Under the pieces are notes generated by a model. It saw only the letters and a list, made by a program, of their open reading frames with translations, was not told the DNA's origin and made no database searches. A program made the translations under genes and the position numbers. Positions 50,304 to 59,653 of a DNA stretch of 64,000 nucleotides are shown piece by piece. The stretch's first letter is position 1. Every line of letters begins with the position of its first letter. Source of the stretch: Streptomyces violascens (lineage in GTDB: Bacteria > Actinomycetota > Actinomycetes > Streptomycetales > Streptomycetaceae); assembly GCF_014649955.1 (NCBI RefSeq), contig NZ_BMUA01000004.1:310001-374000 (forward strand), in the 5' to 3' direction.

Positions 50304-51626
50304 ATGGCGCGGGGCGATCTGGTCGAAGGGCGCTACCGGTTGGTGGGACTCCTGGGCCGCGGTGGCATGGGCGAGGTCTACGAGGCCGAGGACATGCAGC
50401 TGGGCCGGCGGGTCGCGGTGAAGCTCCTGACCGCCGTCGGCGGAATGGAACCGGTCGGCGAGGAGGTCGACCGGTTCCGGCGGGAAGCGCGCGCGATGGC
50501 GAGGATCGAGCACCCCGGTGTCGTCACGCTGTACGACAGCGGGGTCCACCGGGGGGTCGCGTATCTGGTGATGCAGATCCTCGACGGGCGCAACCTCGCC
50601 CACCTGGTCGGCTCCACGGGCCAGTTGCCGGTCCGGGCCGCGTGCTGGATCGCTCTGGGCATGGCGGAGGCGCTCTCCGCCGCGCACCGGGCCGGGGTGA
50701 TGCACCGGGACATCAAGCCCTCGAACGTCGGCCTCACCCGCGACGGCCGCGTCGTGCTGCACGACTTCGGTCTCGCCCGTCTCGCGGGCGAACGGGCGAT
50801 CACGGCTACCGGCGTGGTGCTCGGCTCTCCGCAGTTCATGGCGCCGGAGGCCATGAAGGGCGGGCTCGCCGACACAGCGGCCGACCTGTACGGACTGGGG
50901 GCCTGCATGTACTTCATGCTCACGGGAGAGAGCCCGCTCGGCCCCGCCGTCGACGTCGGGGCCGTCGTGGAGCGGGCGCTGGGTCCCGGCATCCCCCGCC
51001 TCGCGGGGCGCACGCTGGGGCCACCCGCTGAACTGGCCCGTCTGGTCGACCGGTTGTGCGCGCAGGACGCGGCCGAGCGGCCGCGCGGCACGGCCGAGGT
51101 GGTGGAGGCGCTCGTGCCGCTGTCCGCCGGCGGCCAGGAGGTGGTGACCGATCTGCTCGGCAGGCTCCTGCGGGACCAGGCCGTACGGACGGCCCGGGGC
51201 GTGCGACTGCAGAAGGGGCCCGAGTACACATGGGACGAGGCCGTGGCGCCCGCCCTTCCACCCGAGAACCCCGTGTGGGCGGTGGAGCCCGCCCCGGCCC
51301 TCTCCCTCGGTGCGGGGCCCCCGACGCTCAGCGACAACACCCGGCGCATGGTGCTCGGCAGCATGACCCGCGAGACGGCTCTGTCCCGGCAGCGGGAGGC
51401 GGTCACCCTCGTCCAGCGAGGCGAACTCGAGTCGGCCGCCCGGATGCTGGCGACCGTCGTGCCGGTATGTGTCGCCCATCTCGGCCCCGACCATCCGACC
51501 ACGCTGACAAGCCAGTACTGGCAAGCTGTATGCCTGGCCAGGCTGGACGCGGGGCGAGAGGCTCTGGAGCTCCTTGCCCGGGTGAACAAGTATGTCGACC
51601 GTCGCAAAGGAGCGGTAAGTGACTGA
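50304..51626 (+). CDS. Ser/Thr kinase with C-terminal TPR region (first gene of a conflict module)
   Basis: A 440-residue Hanks-type kinase. The glycine loop GRGGMGEVYEAED is at residues 18-30, Lys40 is in VAVKLL, HRDIKPSN is at 134-141 and the DFG motif is at 154-156, so it looks active. Residues about 370-430 form one or two TPR repeats with the LGPDHPTTLTSQYWQAVCLA signature found behind many actinobacterial signalling ATPases. There is no membrane helix. ATG 50304 has GGGGGAG upstream. Its stop overlaps the next start by 8 nt. Followed by EACC1-like and caspase-like genes, it is probably the sensor or regulator of that protease. Confidence 0.88.
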   Translation: MARGDLVEGRYRLVGLLGRGGMGEVYEAEDMQLGRRVAVKLLTAVGGMEPVGEEVDRFRREARAMARIEHPGVVTLYDSGVHRGVAYLVMQILDGRNLAHLVGSTGQLPVRAACWIALGMAEALSAAHRAGVMHRDIKPSNVGLTRDGRVVLHDFGLARLAGERAITATGVVLGSPQFMAPEAMKGGLADTAADLYGLGACMYFMLTGESPLGPAVDVGAVVERALGPGIPRLAGRTLGPPAELARLVDRLCAQDAAERPRGTAEVVEALVPLSAGGQEVVTDLLGRLLRDQAVRTARGVRLQKGPEYTWDEAVAPALPPENPVWAVEPAPALSLGAGPPTLSDNTRRMVLGSMTRETALSRQREAVTLVQRGELESAARMLATVVPVCVAHLGPDHPTTLTSQYWQAVCLARLDAGREALELLARVNKYVDRRKGAVSD

Positions 51627-52038
51627 CGTCTGCGTGGAGTTGGCGTCGGCGGACCGAGGTGCGGACGCCGAGAACGCCCTGCGGTCCCTGCGGCGCTGGC
51701 TGCACGAGGACGAGACGCTCGCCGGTGCGGTACGCGGCCGGTTCGCCGACCCTGCGGATCCGGTCGCGGAACACATGGGCGCCGGAGGCTTTGACATCCT
51801 TCAACTCGCCCTGGGCAGTGGTCTGTCCACCGCGTCGTTCGTCGTCTCCGTGCTCCAGTGGCAGCTCGCCCGCAACCGTGCGCCGGCCCTCGTCCTCAGC
51901 CGCGGGGAACTGCGCGTGGAGGTGTCCCCGGAAAGTGCCGGTGATGCCGAGACGCTGCGCAGGGTGGTGGAACTCCTCGACCGGCAACCGCCCGTCATAG
52001 ACCAGGACGGGGAGCCCGATGGCGGCGGCGCTGCCTGA
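51619..52038 (+). CDS. EACC1-like effector-associated protein
   Basis: A 139-residue protein. The start LRSLRRWLHEDETLAGAVRG, the centre MGAGGFDILQLALGSGLSTA and the strand ALVLSRGELRVEV match my memory of EACC1 (effector-associated constant component 1). This small domain accompanies protease effectors in actinobacterial conflict systems and is thought to link effector and sensor. One amphipathic-hydrophobic helix (TASFVVSVLQWQLA) may contact a membrane or partner. GTG 51619 has GGAG at good spacing. It overlaps the kinase gene by 8 nt and the caspase gene by 20 nt. Confidence 0.75.
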   Translation: MTDVCVELASADRGADAENALRSLRRWLHEDETLAGAVRGRFADPADPVAEHMGAGGFDILQLALGSGLSTASFVVSVLQWQLARNRAPALVLSRGELRVEVSPESAGDAETLRRVVELLDRQPPVIDQDGEPDGGGAA

Positions 52039-53161
52039 CCCGAGTCTCTCGCGTGCCGTCCTGATCGGCACGGCCTCCTACCGGCACCTTGCCCAGCTCG
52101 CTGCGGTCGAGACGAACCTGGTGGACCTGGGGCGCGAGCTGTGCGACGCCACCGTCTGGGGCCTGCCCGTGCAGCACTGTGTCGTCGTCGCGGATCCACC
52201 GAGCGTGGCCGCCATGCTCGACCCCGTGCACCAGGCGGCCGGCGAGGCCACGGACACCCTGCTCGTGTACTACGCGGGGCACGGCATGCGCGACGCCGAG
52301 TCCGCCGATCTGTATCTGGCCCTCGGCGACTCCCGGGAGAACATGGGCTACACCGCCGTTGCCTACCAGCACCTGCGCGCGGTCCTGCGGGCCTCCCGGG
52401 CCCGCCGCAAGATCGTCATCCTGGACTGCTGCTTCAGCGGCCGGGCCGCACGTGCCCTGGGCGGCGACGACGTACTGGCCGCACAGGCGGCCGTCGACGG
52501 CGCGTACGTACTGACGGCCTCGCCGCGCGACCGGGTGGCGCTGGCCCCCGACGGCGAGCGGCACACCGCCTTCACCGGGGAACTCCTCGGGATTCTGCGC
52601 GACGGCGTACCGGACGGCCCCGAACTCATCGATCTGGAGACGCTGTACCGCGTCCTCGACGAGCGGCTGCGCGCCAAGAACCGCCCCCTGCCGCAGCGTT
52701 CGCAGGAGAACGGGGTCGGCCGGCTGCCCCTGGCCCGCAATCGAGCCCGCTCCGCCCGGAGCGTCCCGGCCGGGCCCGTCCTGCAGGCCGACGTGCGTGC
52801 CGCGATGGTCGCCACCGGCCTCAATCTGGCCCGGCTGCTGCGGGCGGAGGGCACGATCAAGGACGCGCTGCCGGTGCTGCGCCTCGCCCTGGAGGAGCAG
52901 ACCACCAAGGGATCCGGTGAACTCCTCGCCGTACAGCTCGAGTTGTCGGAACTGCTCGCAGAGACCGGACAGAACAAGGAAGCCATCGAGATCCTGGAGT
53001 CCGCCTTCCAGCGCGTGCACAAGATGTACGGGCCAGAGGCCGTGCTCGTCTGCCGCCGGCTGGCCGAACTGCTCCAGGAATCCGGCAATCACATCGAGGC
53101 CTGTGAAGTCCTCAGGCACGCCCTGGACATCGCCGAGCACGAGGGCGCCGCCATCCGGTAG
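52019..53161 (+). CDS. Caspase-like (C14) protease with TPR tail
   Basis: A 380-residue protease of the caspase fold. SRAVLIGTASYRHL is the first strand. The catalytic His is in VYYAGHG (His88) and the catalytic Cys in VILDCCFSG (Cys138 by comparison with the DxCxSG pattern). Residues about 260-375 are TPR helices (EQTTKGSGELLAVQLELSEL, then YGPEAVLVCRRLAELLQESG), echoing the kinase's TPR end. ATG 52019 lies within the EACC1-like gene, preceded by GGGGAG. It is the probable effector: cleavage of host targets could cause growth arrest or death. Confidence 0.88.
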   Translation: MAAALPDPSLSRAVLIGTASYRHLAQLAAVETNLVDLGRELCDATVWGLPVQHCVVVADPPSVAAMLDPVHQAAGEATDTLLVYYAGHGMRDAESADLYLALGDSRENMGYTAVAYQHLRAVLRASRARRKIVILDCCFSGRAARALGGDDVLAAQAAVDGAYVLTASPRDRVALAPDGERHTAFTGELLGILRDGVPDGPELIDLETLYRVLDERLRAKNRPLPQRSQENGVGRLPLARNRARSARSVPAGPVLQADVRAAMVATGLNLARLLRAEGTIKDALPVLRLALEEQTTKGSGELLAVQLELSELLAETGQNKEAIEILESAFQRVHKMYGPEAVLVCRRLAELLQESGNHIEACEVLRHALDIAEHEGAAIR

Positions 53162-53168
53162 ACGCGAA

Positions 53169-53202
53169 ACGGCCCGGACCGCACGGATGCGGTCCGGGCC
53201 GT
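53169..53202. terminator. Terminator between the caspase operon and DUF349 gene
   Basis: ACGGCCCGGACCGCA pairs perfectly with TGCGGTCCGGGCCGT around CGGA. It stands between convergent genes and can serve both. It marks the end of the three-gene module. Confidence 0.85.
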
Positions 53203-53219
53203 GACGTGTCCACGGCGGG

Positions 53220-54449
53220 TCAGCCGCCGAACTCCTCCAGGCCCTTCAGGGCCTGGTCGAGGAGGGCCTGGCGGCCTTCAAGCTCGCGGCCGAGCTTGTC
53301 GGCCTTCGCGTCGTTGCCGGCCGCGCGGGCCGCGTCGATCTGCTTCTGCAGCTTGTCGACGGCGTCCTGGAGCTGGCCCGTGAGGCCCGCGGCACGCGCC
53401 CGCGCCTCCGGGTTCGTACGACGCCAGTCGGCCTCCTCGGCCTCCTGGATCGCCCGCTCCACGGCGTGCATCCGGCCCTCGACCTTGGGACGCGCGTCCC
53501 TGGGTACGTGGCCGATGGCCTCCCAGCGCTCGTTGACCGAGCGGAACGCGGCGCGGGCCGCCTTCAGGTCGGTCACCGGGAGGATCTTCTCGGCCTCGAC
53601 GGCCAGCTCCTCCTTGAGCTTCAGATTCTCGGTCTGCTCGGCGTCACGCTCCGCGAACACCTCGCTGCGCGCCGCGAAGAAGACGTCCTGGGCGCCGCGG
53701 AAGCGGTTCCACAGCTCGTCCTCGGCCTCGCGCTGGGCGCGGCCCGCCGCCTTCCAGTCCGCCATCAGATCGCGGTAGCGCGCCGCCGTCGTACCCCAGT
53801 CCGTGGACCCGGACAGGGCCTCGGCCTCGACGACCAGCTTCTCCTTGACCTTGCGGGCGTCCTCGCGCTGCGCGTCGAGCGACGCGAAGTGCGCCTTGCG
53901 GCGCTTGGAGAACGCCGAGCGGGCGTGCGAGAAGCGGTGCCACAGCTCGTCGTCGGACTTGCGGTCCAGGCGCGGCAGACCCTTCCAGGTGTCCACCAGG
54001 GCCCGCAGCCGCTCGCCCGCCGAGCGCCACTGCTCGCTCTGCGCCAGCTCCTCGGCCTCGGCGACCAGCGCCTCCTTGGCGTGCTTGGCCTCGTCGGTCT
54101 GCTTGGCCTTCTGGACCTTGCGCTCCTCGCGGCGCGACTCGACGGTCTGCACGAGCTTGTCGAGGCGTCCCCGCAACGCGTCGAGGTCACCGACGGCGTG
54201 ATGCTCGTCCACCTGCGAACGCAGATGGGCGATCGCGGTCTGCGCGTCCTTCGCCGACAGGTCGGTGGTCTTCACCCGCCGTTCGAGGAGGCCGATCTCG
54301 ACAACCAGGCCCTCGTACTTGCGCTCGAAGTAGGCCAGGGCCTCCTCTGGAGAGCCCGCCTGCCACGATCCGACGACCACTTCGCCCTCGGCTGTACGCA
54401 CATACACGGTGCCCGTCTCGTCGACGCGGCCCCACGGGTCGCTGCTCAC
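53220..54449 (-). CDS. DUF349-repeat coiled-coil protein
   Basis: A 409-residue soluble protein made of charged helices. Repeats with the DUF349 pattern (W-K, then DELWHRFSHARSAFSKRRK, and again DELWNRFRGAQDVFFAARS) are clear. The N-terminus reads DPWGRVDETGTVYVRTAEGE, and the last 60 residues are coiled coil. GTG 54449 has AGGAGG 6-11 nt upstream; upstream in-frame sequence is not coding-like. DUF349 proteins are widespread but of unsettled function. Confidence 0.87.
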   Translation of the reverse strand: MSSDPWGRVDETGTVYVRTAEGEVVVGSWQAGSPEEALAYFERKYEGLVVEIGLLERRVKTTDLSAKDAQTAIAHLRSQVDEHHAVGDLDALRGRLDKLVQTVESRREERKVQKAKQTDEAKHAKEALVAEAEELAQSEQWRSAGERLRALVDTWKGLPRLDRKSDDELWHRFSHARSAFSKRRKAHFASLDAQREDARKVKEKLVVEAEALSGSTDWGTTAARYRDLMADWKAAGRAQREAEDELWNRFRGAQDVFFAARSEVFAERDAEQTENLKLKEELAVEAEKILPVTDLKAARAAFRSVNERWEAIGHVPRDARPKVEGRMHAVERAIQEAEEADWRRTNPEARARAAGLTGQLQDAVDKLQKQIDAARAAGNDAKADKLGRELEGRQALLDQALKGLEEFGG

Positions 54450-54652
54450 AGCGCCTCCTCCACATGATGCCTGCGCGGGGGGTTCGTCCCCCGGGGCATC
54501 GTCCACAGTTTCCCGGCGGGTCTCGCCCGCCCTCCACAGCGCGTACGAGCCCGCGCTGCACAACGCCAATCTAGGCGACCGGCCGCCCGGCTGTCCGCAC
54601 TCAGCGCGGCCGAATTCAGCGGTTCACGCTCGGTGCCGGGCGCCCGGGGGCA

Positions 54653-55435
54653 TCACTCTTTGGTGACGGCGGCCTTCTCGACGGTGACGGCCTTCTTGGG
54701 CGCCCCGTCGCCCGAACCGCCCTCGACACCCTCCTTGGCGACGTCCTCGACGGCCTTGAGGCCGGCCGCGTCCATCATGCCGAACGGCGTGTAGCTGGGC
54801 GGCAGCTTGGTGTCCTTGTAGACCAGGAAGAACTGGCTGCCGCCGGAGTGAGGCTGGCCGGTATTGGCCATCGCGACGGTGCCCGCCGGGAACGTCACGG
54901 AGCCGTCCGCGCCCGCCTTGCCGAGTGCGGTCAGGTTCTCGTCGGGGATCGTGTAGCCGGGGCCGCCCTGGCCGGTGCCCTGCGGGTCGCCGCACTGGAG
55001 CACGTAGATGTTCTGCGTGGTCAGCCGGTGGCACTTGGTGTTGTTGAAGAAGCCCTTGTCGGCGAGGTACTTGAACGAGTTCACGGTGTGCGGGGTCTTG
55101 GCCGCGTCCATCGCGATCTTGATCTCGCCGTCGTTGGTCTTCAGCGACATGTCGTACTTGGCCTTCGCGTCGACGGCCATCTTCGGCTCGGGCGACGCGC
55201 TGGGCTGCGCGGACGGGCTGTCCGAGGGGGAAGCGGCGTCCGGCTTCTTGTCGCCGTCGCCGGAGAAGGCGCCCGTGGCGAAGGCCGCGCCGCCCGCCGC
55301 CACGACCACCGCGAGAGCGGCCGCGATGACGGTGTTACGGCGCCTGGCCTTGCGCCGTGCTGCCTCCCGGCGCTGCTGCTGCCGCTCGAACTTCTCGCGC
55401 GCGAGCTGGCGCCGACGCTGTTCGCTGCTGACCAC
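54653..55435 (-). CDS. Membrane-anchored cyclophilin-type peptidyl-prolyl isomerase
   Basis: A 260-residue protein. A very basic cytoplasmic start (REKFERQQQRREAARRKARR) is followed by a membrane helix (TVIAAALAVVVAAGGAAFA) and a Ser/Pro/Asp linker. The cyclophilin domain runs from about residue 90 to 245: GEIKIAMDAAKTPHTVNSF, CHRLTTQ, MANTGQPHSGGSQFF and TPFGMM are typical. The usual FHR of cyclophilins reads CHR here. It would help fold exported proteins at prolyl bonds on the outer face. Start at ATG 55435. Confidence 0.9.
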   Translation of the reverse strand: MVSSEQRRRQLAREKFERQQQRREAARRKARRRNTVIAAALAVVVAAGGAAFATGAFSGDGDKKPDAASPSDSPSAQPSASPEPKMAVDAKAKYDMSLKTNDGEIKIAMDAAKTPHTVNSFKYLADKGFFNNTKCHRLTTQNIYVLQCGDPQGTGQGGPGYTIPDENLTALGKAGADGSVTFPAGTVAMANTGQPHSGGSQFFLVYKDTKLPPSYTPFGMMDAAGLKAVEDVAKEGVEGGSGDGAPKKAVTVEKAAVTKE

Positions 55436-55587
55436 CGGTCGTCTCCTTGTGCGGTCTCAGGGGATACGGGTACGTGCGTACGAGCTGACTGTGCCCCGTA
55501 CCGTATATGGGTTCGCTGTGACCGGAGCAGCGCCGGTAGGCTCTGAGCAGCCGTAATCACCCGCCGCGCAAGAAATCGAGGACGATC

Positions 55588-56298
55588 GTGCTGATTGCCG
55601 GGTTCCCCGCCGGGGCCTGGGGGACCAACTGCTACCTGGTCGCCCCCGCCGCAGGCGAGGAATGCGTGATCATCGACCCCGGCCACCAGGCCGCCCAGGG
55701 CGTCGAGGAAACGCTGAAGAAGCATCGGCTCAAGCCCGTCGCCGTCGTCCTCACCCACGGCCACATCGACCACTGCGCCTCGGTCGTCCCGGTCTGCGGA
55801 GCCCACGACGTACCCGCCTGGATCCACCCCGACGACCGCTACATGATGAGCGACCCCGAGAAGGCCCTGGGCCGGGCCATCGGCGCGCAGCTCATGGGCG
55901 AGCTCACGGTGGGGGAGCCGGACGACGTCAAGGAGCTCACCGACGGCGCCAAGCTGGCGCTCGCGGGCATGGAGCTCACCGTGTCGCATGCGCCCGGCCA
56001 TACCAAGGGGTCGGTGACGTTCGGGCTGCCCGAGGCGGAGGACATCCCTCCGATCCTGTTCTCGGGCGACCTGCTCTTCGCCGGCTCCGTCGGACGCACC
56101 GACCTGCCCGGCGGCAGCCACGCCGAGCTCCTCGAGTCGCTGGGCCGTGTGTGCCTGCCGCTCGACGACTCGACCGTGGTGCTGTCCGGCCACGGCTCCC
56201 AGACGACCATCGGCCAGGAGCGCGCCACCAACCCGTATCTGCGGCAGGTGGCCGCCGGCCAGGGAGAGGGCATCGCCTCTCCCCGACGAGGAATGTGA
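55588..56298 (+). CDS. Metallo-beta-lactamase-fold hydrolase (glyoxalase II-like)
   Basis: A 236-residue hydrolase. The metal-binding motif is [13 protein letters not shown] near residues 52-64. The later ligands are His in [11 protein letters not shown], Asp in [13 protein letters not shown] and His in [23 protein letters not shown] is the glyoxalase II/persulfide dioxygenase-like signature. It probably cleaves a thioester or related substrate. Start at GTG 55588. hisS begins 14 nt after its stop, so the two are co-transcribed. Confidence 0.88.
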   Translation: MLIAGFPAGAWGTNCYLVAPAAGEECVIIDPGHQAAQGVEETLKKHRLKPVAVVLTHGHIDHCASVVPVCGAHDVPAWIHPDDRYMMSDPEKALGRAIGAQLMGELTVGEPDDVKELTDGAKLALAGMELTVSHAPGHTKGSVTFGLPEAEDIPPILFSGDLLFAGSVGRTDLPGGSHAELLESLGRVCLPLDDSTVVLSGHGSQTTIGQERATNPYLRQVAAGQGEGIASPRRGM

Positions 56299-56312
56299 CG
56301 AGAAGTCTTCCC

Positions 56313-57575
56313 ATGAGTACTTTCCAGGCCCCCAAGGGCACGTACGACCTGCTCCCGCCGGACTCGGCGCGCTTCCTCGCCGTGCGCGAGGCCATCGCGG
56401 CGCCCCTGAAGCGGTCGGGTTACGGCTACATCGAGACCCCGGGCTTCGAGAACGTCGAGCTCTTCGCGCGCGGTGTCGGCGAGTCCACCGACATCGTCAC
56501 GAAGGAGATGTACGCCTTCACGACCAAGGGCAACGACAAGCTCGCGCTGCGCCCCGAAGGCACCGCGTCCGTGCTGCGCGCGGCCCTGGAGGCCAACCTG
56601 CACAAGGCGGGCAACCTCCCTGTCAAGCTCTGGTACTCGGGCTCGTACTACCGCTACGAGCGCCCGCAGAAGGGCCGTTACCGGCACTTCTCGCAGGTCG
56701 GCGCCGAGGCGATCGGCGCGGAGGACCCGGCGCTCGACGCCGAGCTGATCATCCTGGCGAACGACGCGTACCGCTCGCTGGGTCTGCGCAACTTCCGCAT
56801 CCTGCTGAACTCGCTCGGCGACAAGGAGTGCCGTCCGGTCTATCGCGACGCCCTCCAGGACTTCCTGCGCGGGCTCGACCTGGACGAGGACACGCTGCGC
56901 CGGGCCGAGATCAACCCGCTGCGGGTGCTCGACGACAAGCGGGACGCGGTCCAGAAGCAGCTGACGGGTGCCCCGCTCCTGCGCGACTACCTCTGCGACG
57001 CCTGCAAGGCGTACCACGAGGAGGTGCGCGAGCTCCTGACGGCGGAGGGTGTCGTGTACGAGGACGACGCGCGGCTCGTGCGCGGCCTCGACTACTACAC
57101 CCGCACGACGTTCGAGTTCGTCCACGACGGTCTGGGCTCGCAGTCCGCGGTCGGCGGCGGCGGTCGCTACGACGGCCTCTCCGAGATGATCGGCGGCCCC
57201 TCGCTGCCGTCGGTGGGCTGGGCGCTGGGCGTCGACCGTACGGTCCTTGCCCTGGAGGCCGAGGGCGTGACCCTCGAACTCCCCTCCACGACCAGCGTGT
57301 TCGCGGTTCCCCTCGGCGAGGAGGCCCGCCGCGTCCTCTTCACCAAGGTGACGGAGCTGCGCCGGGCGGGCATCGCGACGGACTTCAGCTTCGGAGCGAA
57401 GGGCCTGAAGGGCGCGATGAAGTCGGCGAACCGCTCTGGCGCGCGCTTCACGCTGGTCGCGGGAGAGCGGGACCTGGCGGAGGGCGTGGCCCAGCTGAAG
57501 GACATGGAATCGGGCGAGCAGACCCCCGTGCCGCTGGACTCGATCCTGGAAGCGGTACGTTCCCGCCTGGGCTGA
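56313..57575 (+). CDS. hisS: Histidyl-tRNA synthetase
   Basis: A 420-residue class II synthetase of normal length. The opening [15 protein letters not shown] is HisS-specific. Motif 2 is [20 protein letters not shown], and the histidine-A loop is [15 protein letters not shown]. Motif 3 is [11 protein letters not shown], and the C-terminal anticodon domain follows. Start at ATG 56313. No attenuator-type leader peptide is seen before it; it follows the hydrolase gene closely. Confidence 0.97.
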   Translation: MSTFQAPKGTYDLLPPDSARFLAVREAIAAPLKRSGYGYIETPGFENVELFARGVGESTDIVTKEMYAFTTKGNDKLALRPEGTASVLRAALEANLHKAGNLPVKLWYSGSYYRYERPQKGRYRHFSQVGAEAIGAEDPALDAELIILANDAYRSLGLRNFRILLNSLGDKECRPVYRDALQDFLRGLDLDEDTLRRAEINPLRVLDDKRDAVQKQLTGAPLLRDYLCDACKAYHEEVRELLTAEGVVYEDDARLVRGLDYYTRTTFEFVHDGLGSQSAVGGGGRYDGLSEMIGGPSLPSVGWALGVDRTVLALEAEGVTLELPSTTSVFAVPLGEEARRVLFTKVTELRRAGIATDFSFGAKGLKGAMKSANRSGARFTLVAGERDLAEGVAQLKDMESGEQTPVPLDSILEAVRSRLG

Positions 57576-57589
57576 AGGGGGGCAGAACT

Positions 57590-57779
57590 CCAGCCTGTCA
57601 TGGGGGTCTTCCCTGGCCCTCAAGGCCTTGGGGGAGTTCGAGGACGAGCGCCCTCGAGGCGCGAACGGGGTCCGGGGCGGAGCCCCGAAGGGGGTGCGGG
57701 GGGCAGAGCCCCCGGCACCCCCTGACCTCAGCCCCCACCCACCCCCGGAGGGTCCAGGGAAGGGGCGGGGTGGGGGCTA
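57590..57779. repeat. Repeat nest and bidirectional terminator after hisS
   Basis: The 201-nt gap between convergent genes holds a GGGGTCCGGGGCGGAGCCCC element (hairpin) around 57668-57693, a GGGGGCAGAGCCCCC hairpin after it, and finally long complementary C- and G-runs at about 57731-57779. These are typical Streptomyces dispersed repeats. No gene is evident. Confidence 0.65.
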
Positions 57780-58397
57780 CAACAGGTCCAGGGCCATCGC
57801 TCGCGTAACCGCCGCCGTGCGGTCATCCACCCCCAGCTTCCCGAAGATCCGCACCACATGCGTCTTCACCGTCGACTCCGCGACGAACAACCGCCGCCCG
57901 ATCTCGGCATTCGTGCACCCCTCGGCCACCAGCCGCAGCACGGAAACCTCCCGCTCGGACAGCCGCGGCCGCTCGGGCCGAGCACGGAGCTGGTCGACGA
58001 GCCGCCCCGCGACGGAGGGCGCGAGCACCGTCTCGCCCCGCGCGGCAGCCCGCACCGCCTGCGCCAGCTCCCCCCGCGCGAGGTCCTTGAGCAGATACCC
58101 CGCCGCCCCCGCCTCGACGGCCCGCAGAATGTCCCGGTCCGTTTCGTACGTGGTCAACACGATCACCCGGCACGGCAGCCCCGAGGCGGTGAGGCGGCCG
58201 ATCGACTCGACCCCGTCGCCGCCCGGCATCCGCAGGTCCATCAGCACGATGTCCGGCCGCAGCTCCGCGCACAGCGCCTCGGCCTGCGGGCCGTTGGCGG
58301 CGTCGGCCACCACCTCCAGGTCGGGCTCGGCCGCGAGCATCCCACGCAGGCCCTCCCGTACCACCGGATGGTCGTCGGCGAGCAGGATGCGGATCAC
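57777..58397 (-). CDS. NarL-family response regulator
   Basis: A 206-residue regulator. The receiver domain has the acidic pair in ILLADDHPVVREGL, the phosphorylated Asp in IVLMDLRMPGGDG (near residue 54) and the Lys in YLLKDLARG. The C-terminal LuxR-type HTH has LSEREVSVLRLVAEGCTNAEI. GTG 58397 overlaps the histidine-kinase stop by 4 nt. It probably controls the ABC exporter genes just upstream in the same operon. Confidence 0.93.
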   Translation of the reverse strand: MIRILLADDHPVVREGLRGMLAAEPDLEVVADAANGPQAEALCAELRPDIVLMDLRMPGGDGVESIGRLTASGLPCRVIVLTTYETDRDILRAVEAGAAGYLLKDLARGELAQAVRAAARGETVLAPSVAGRLVDQLRARPERPRLSEREVSVLRLVAEGCTNAEIGRRLFVAESTVKTHVVRIFGKLGVDDRTAAVTRAMALDLL

Positions 58398-59653
58398 GGC
58401 GAACTCCTCAAGTGCGCTGTGGGGACGGGTAGTCGGACGGTGACCGAGGTGCCCGCGCCCGGCGCGCTGCGGATCTCGGCGGTGCCGCCCACCTCGGCGG
58501 CCCGGGCCCGGAGACCGGCGAGGCCGTACCCCGTGCGCGGCGCCGAGAGGTCGAAGCCGTCGCCCTCGTCCCGTACGGACACGGTCAACGAGGCCTCACC
58601 GTATGCGAGCGTGAGCCGCACCGGCGCCCCGGGGCCCGCGTGCTTGCGGGCGTTGGACAACGCCTCCTGGCAGGACCGCAGGGCGACCACTTCGATCCCG
58701 GCGGGCAACTCCCGTACGGTGCCCCTCACTTCGAGCCCGGCCGGTGCCTCGTGCCGGTCGGCGAGGCGGCGTACCGCATCGGGCAGGGAGCCGCCGTCCA
58801 GATCCGCGGGGGCGCCGCCGGCGACCAGGGCCCGGGCCTCCGCCAGGTTCTGGCGGGCGGTGGACTCCATGAGGTCGAGATGGCGCCGGGCCAGCGGAAC
58901 GTCGTGGTCCAGTTCCGTCTGGACGGCCTGCACCAGCATCAACACGCTGGTGAAGCCCTGCGCGAGGGTGTCGTGGATCTCCCGCGACATCCGCTCCCGC
59001 TCGGTGAGCGCGCCGCGCTCCGCCGAGAGCCGGGCCACCTCCTCGCGGCTCGCCTCCAGCTCGCCGATCAGGGAGGCCCGTTCCTTGCTCTGCTCGATGA
59101 TCCGGATGACCCAGACGCCGAAGAAGCCGGAGAAGGCGAGCGTGGCCACCGCGAAGACGGAGTTGAAGAAGACCACCTGGGACTCGGGCCGCCAGATCAG
59201 CGCCCAGCCCGCCACGGGCACGACGTTCACGACACCCATCGTGATCATCGCCTTGCGCACCGGCAGGAGCATGAAGCAGGGCGGCGCGAGCGCGAACGTG
59301 ATCAGCCGGGTCTCGCCGACCAGGAACGCGGGCGGCAGGAAGATCACCACCGAGGCCACGACGTAGCGCAGGGACTGCCGCTCGTCCGCGCCGCCGTCCA
59401 GCATCGCCGGCCGCCCGGCCCGCAGGTACCAGGGGATGAGCAGCGACATCAGCGCCACCGCGGTGATCCGGTACGGCAACGACGGCAGGTCGGCGCCGAG
59501 CACGAACACCGCCGTGGCCAGCCACACCACCGCGAAGTAGGCGTCCCATGGCAGGAACGAGCGGTCCCACACATGGGTGTCGCGCGCTCCGGCCGCGGCC
59601 GCGAACTCCGTCAGCCGTCGCGGCGGCTCTTCCACCTGAACGTCAGCAGACAC
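58394..59653 (-). CDS. Sensor histidine kinase (NarL partner type)
   Basis: A 419-residue membrane kinase. Five or six hydrophobic helices occupy residues about 30-180. The HisKA_3 dimerisation helix carries the phospho-His in SREIHDTLAQGFTSVL. The HATPase domain has CQEALSNARKHAGPG (N box), VRDEGDGFD (G1) and GYGLAGLRARAAEVGG (G2). GTG 59653 has GGAGG nine nt upstream, which makes the gene overlap the permease gene by 43 nt. The membrane part has no large outer loop, so it may sense membrane stress or the exporter itself. Confidence 0.9.
   Translation of the reverse strand: MSADVQVEEPPRRLTEFAAAAGARDTHVWDRSFLPWDAYFAVVWLATAVFVLGADLPSLPYRITAVALMSLLIPWYLRAGRPAMLDGGADERQSLRYVVASVVIFLPPAFLVGETRLITFALAPPCFMLLPVRKAMITMGVVNVVPVAGWALIWRPESQVVFFNSVFAVATLAFSGFFGVWVIRIIEQSKERASLIGELEASREEVARLSAERGALTERERMSREIHDTLAQGFTSVLMLVQAVQTELDHDVPLARRHLDLMESTARQNLAEARALVAGGAPADLDGGSLPDAVRRLADRHEAPAGLEVRGTVRELPAGIEVVALRSCQEALSNARKHAGPGAPVRLTLAYGEASLTVSVRDEGDGFDLSAPRTGYGLAGLRARAAEVGGTAEIRSAPGAGTSVTVRLPVPTAHLRSSP

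Noticed and set aside
47637..51797. A 1386-codon open frame on the minus strand across relA and the kinase
   Set aside because: It is antisense to two clear genes. GC-rich codon bias leaves such shadow frames open; the translation is low in complexity and has no domains.
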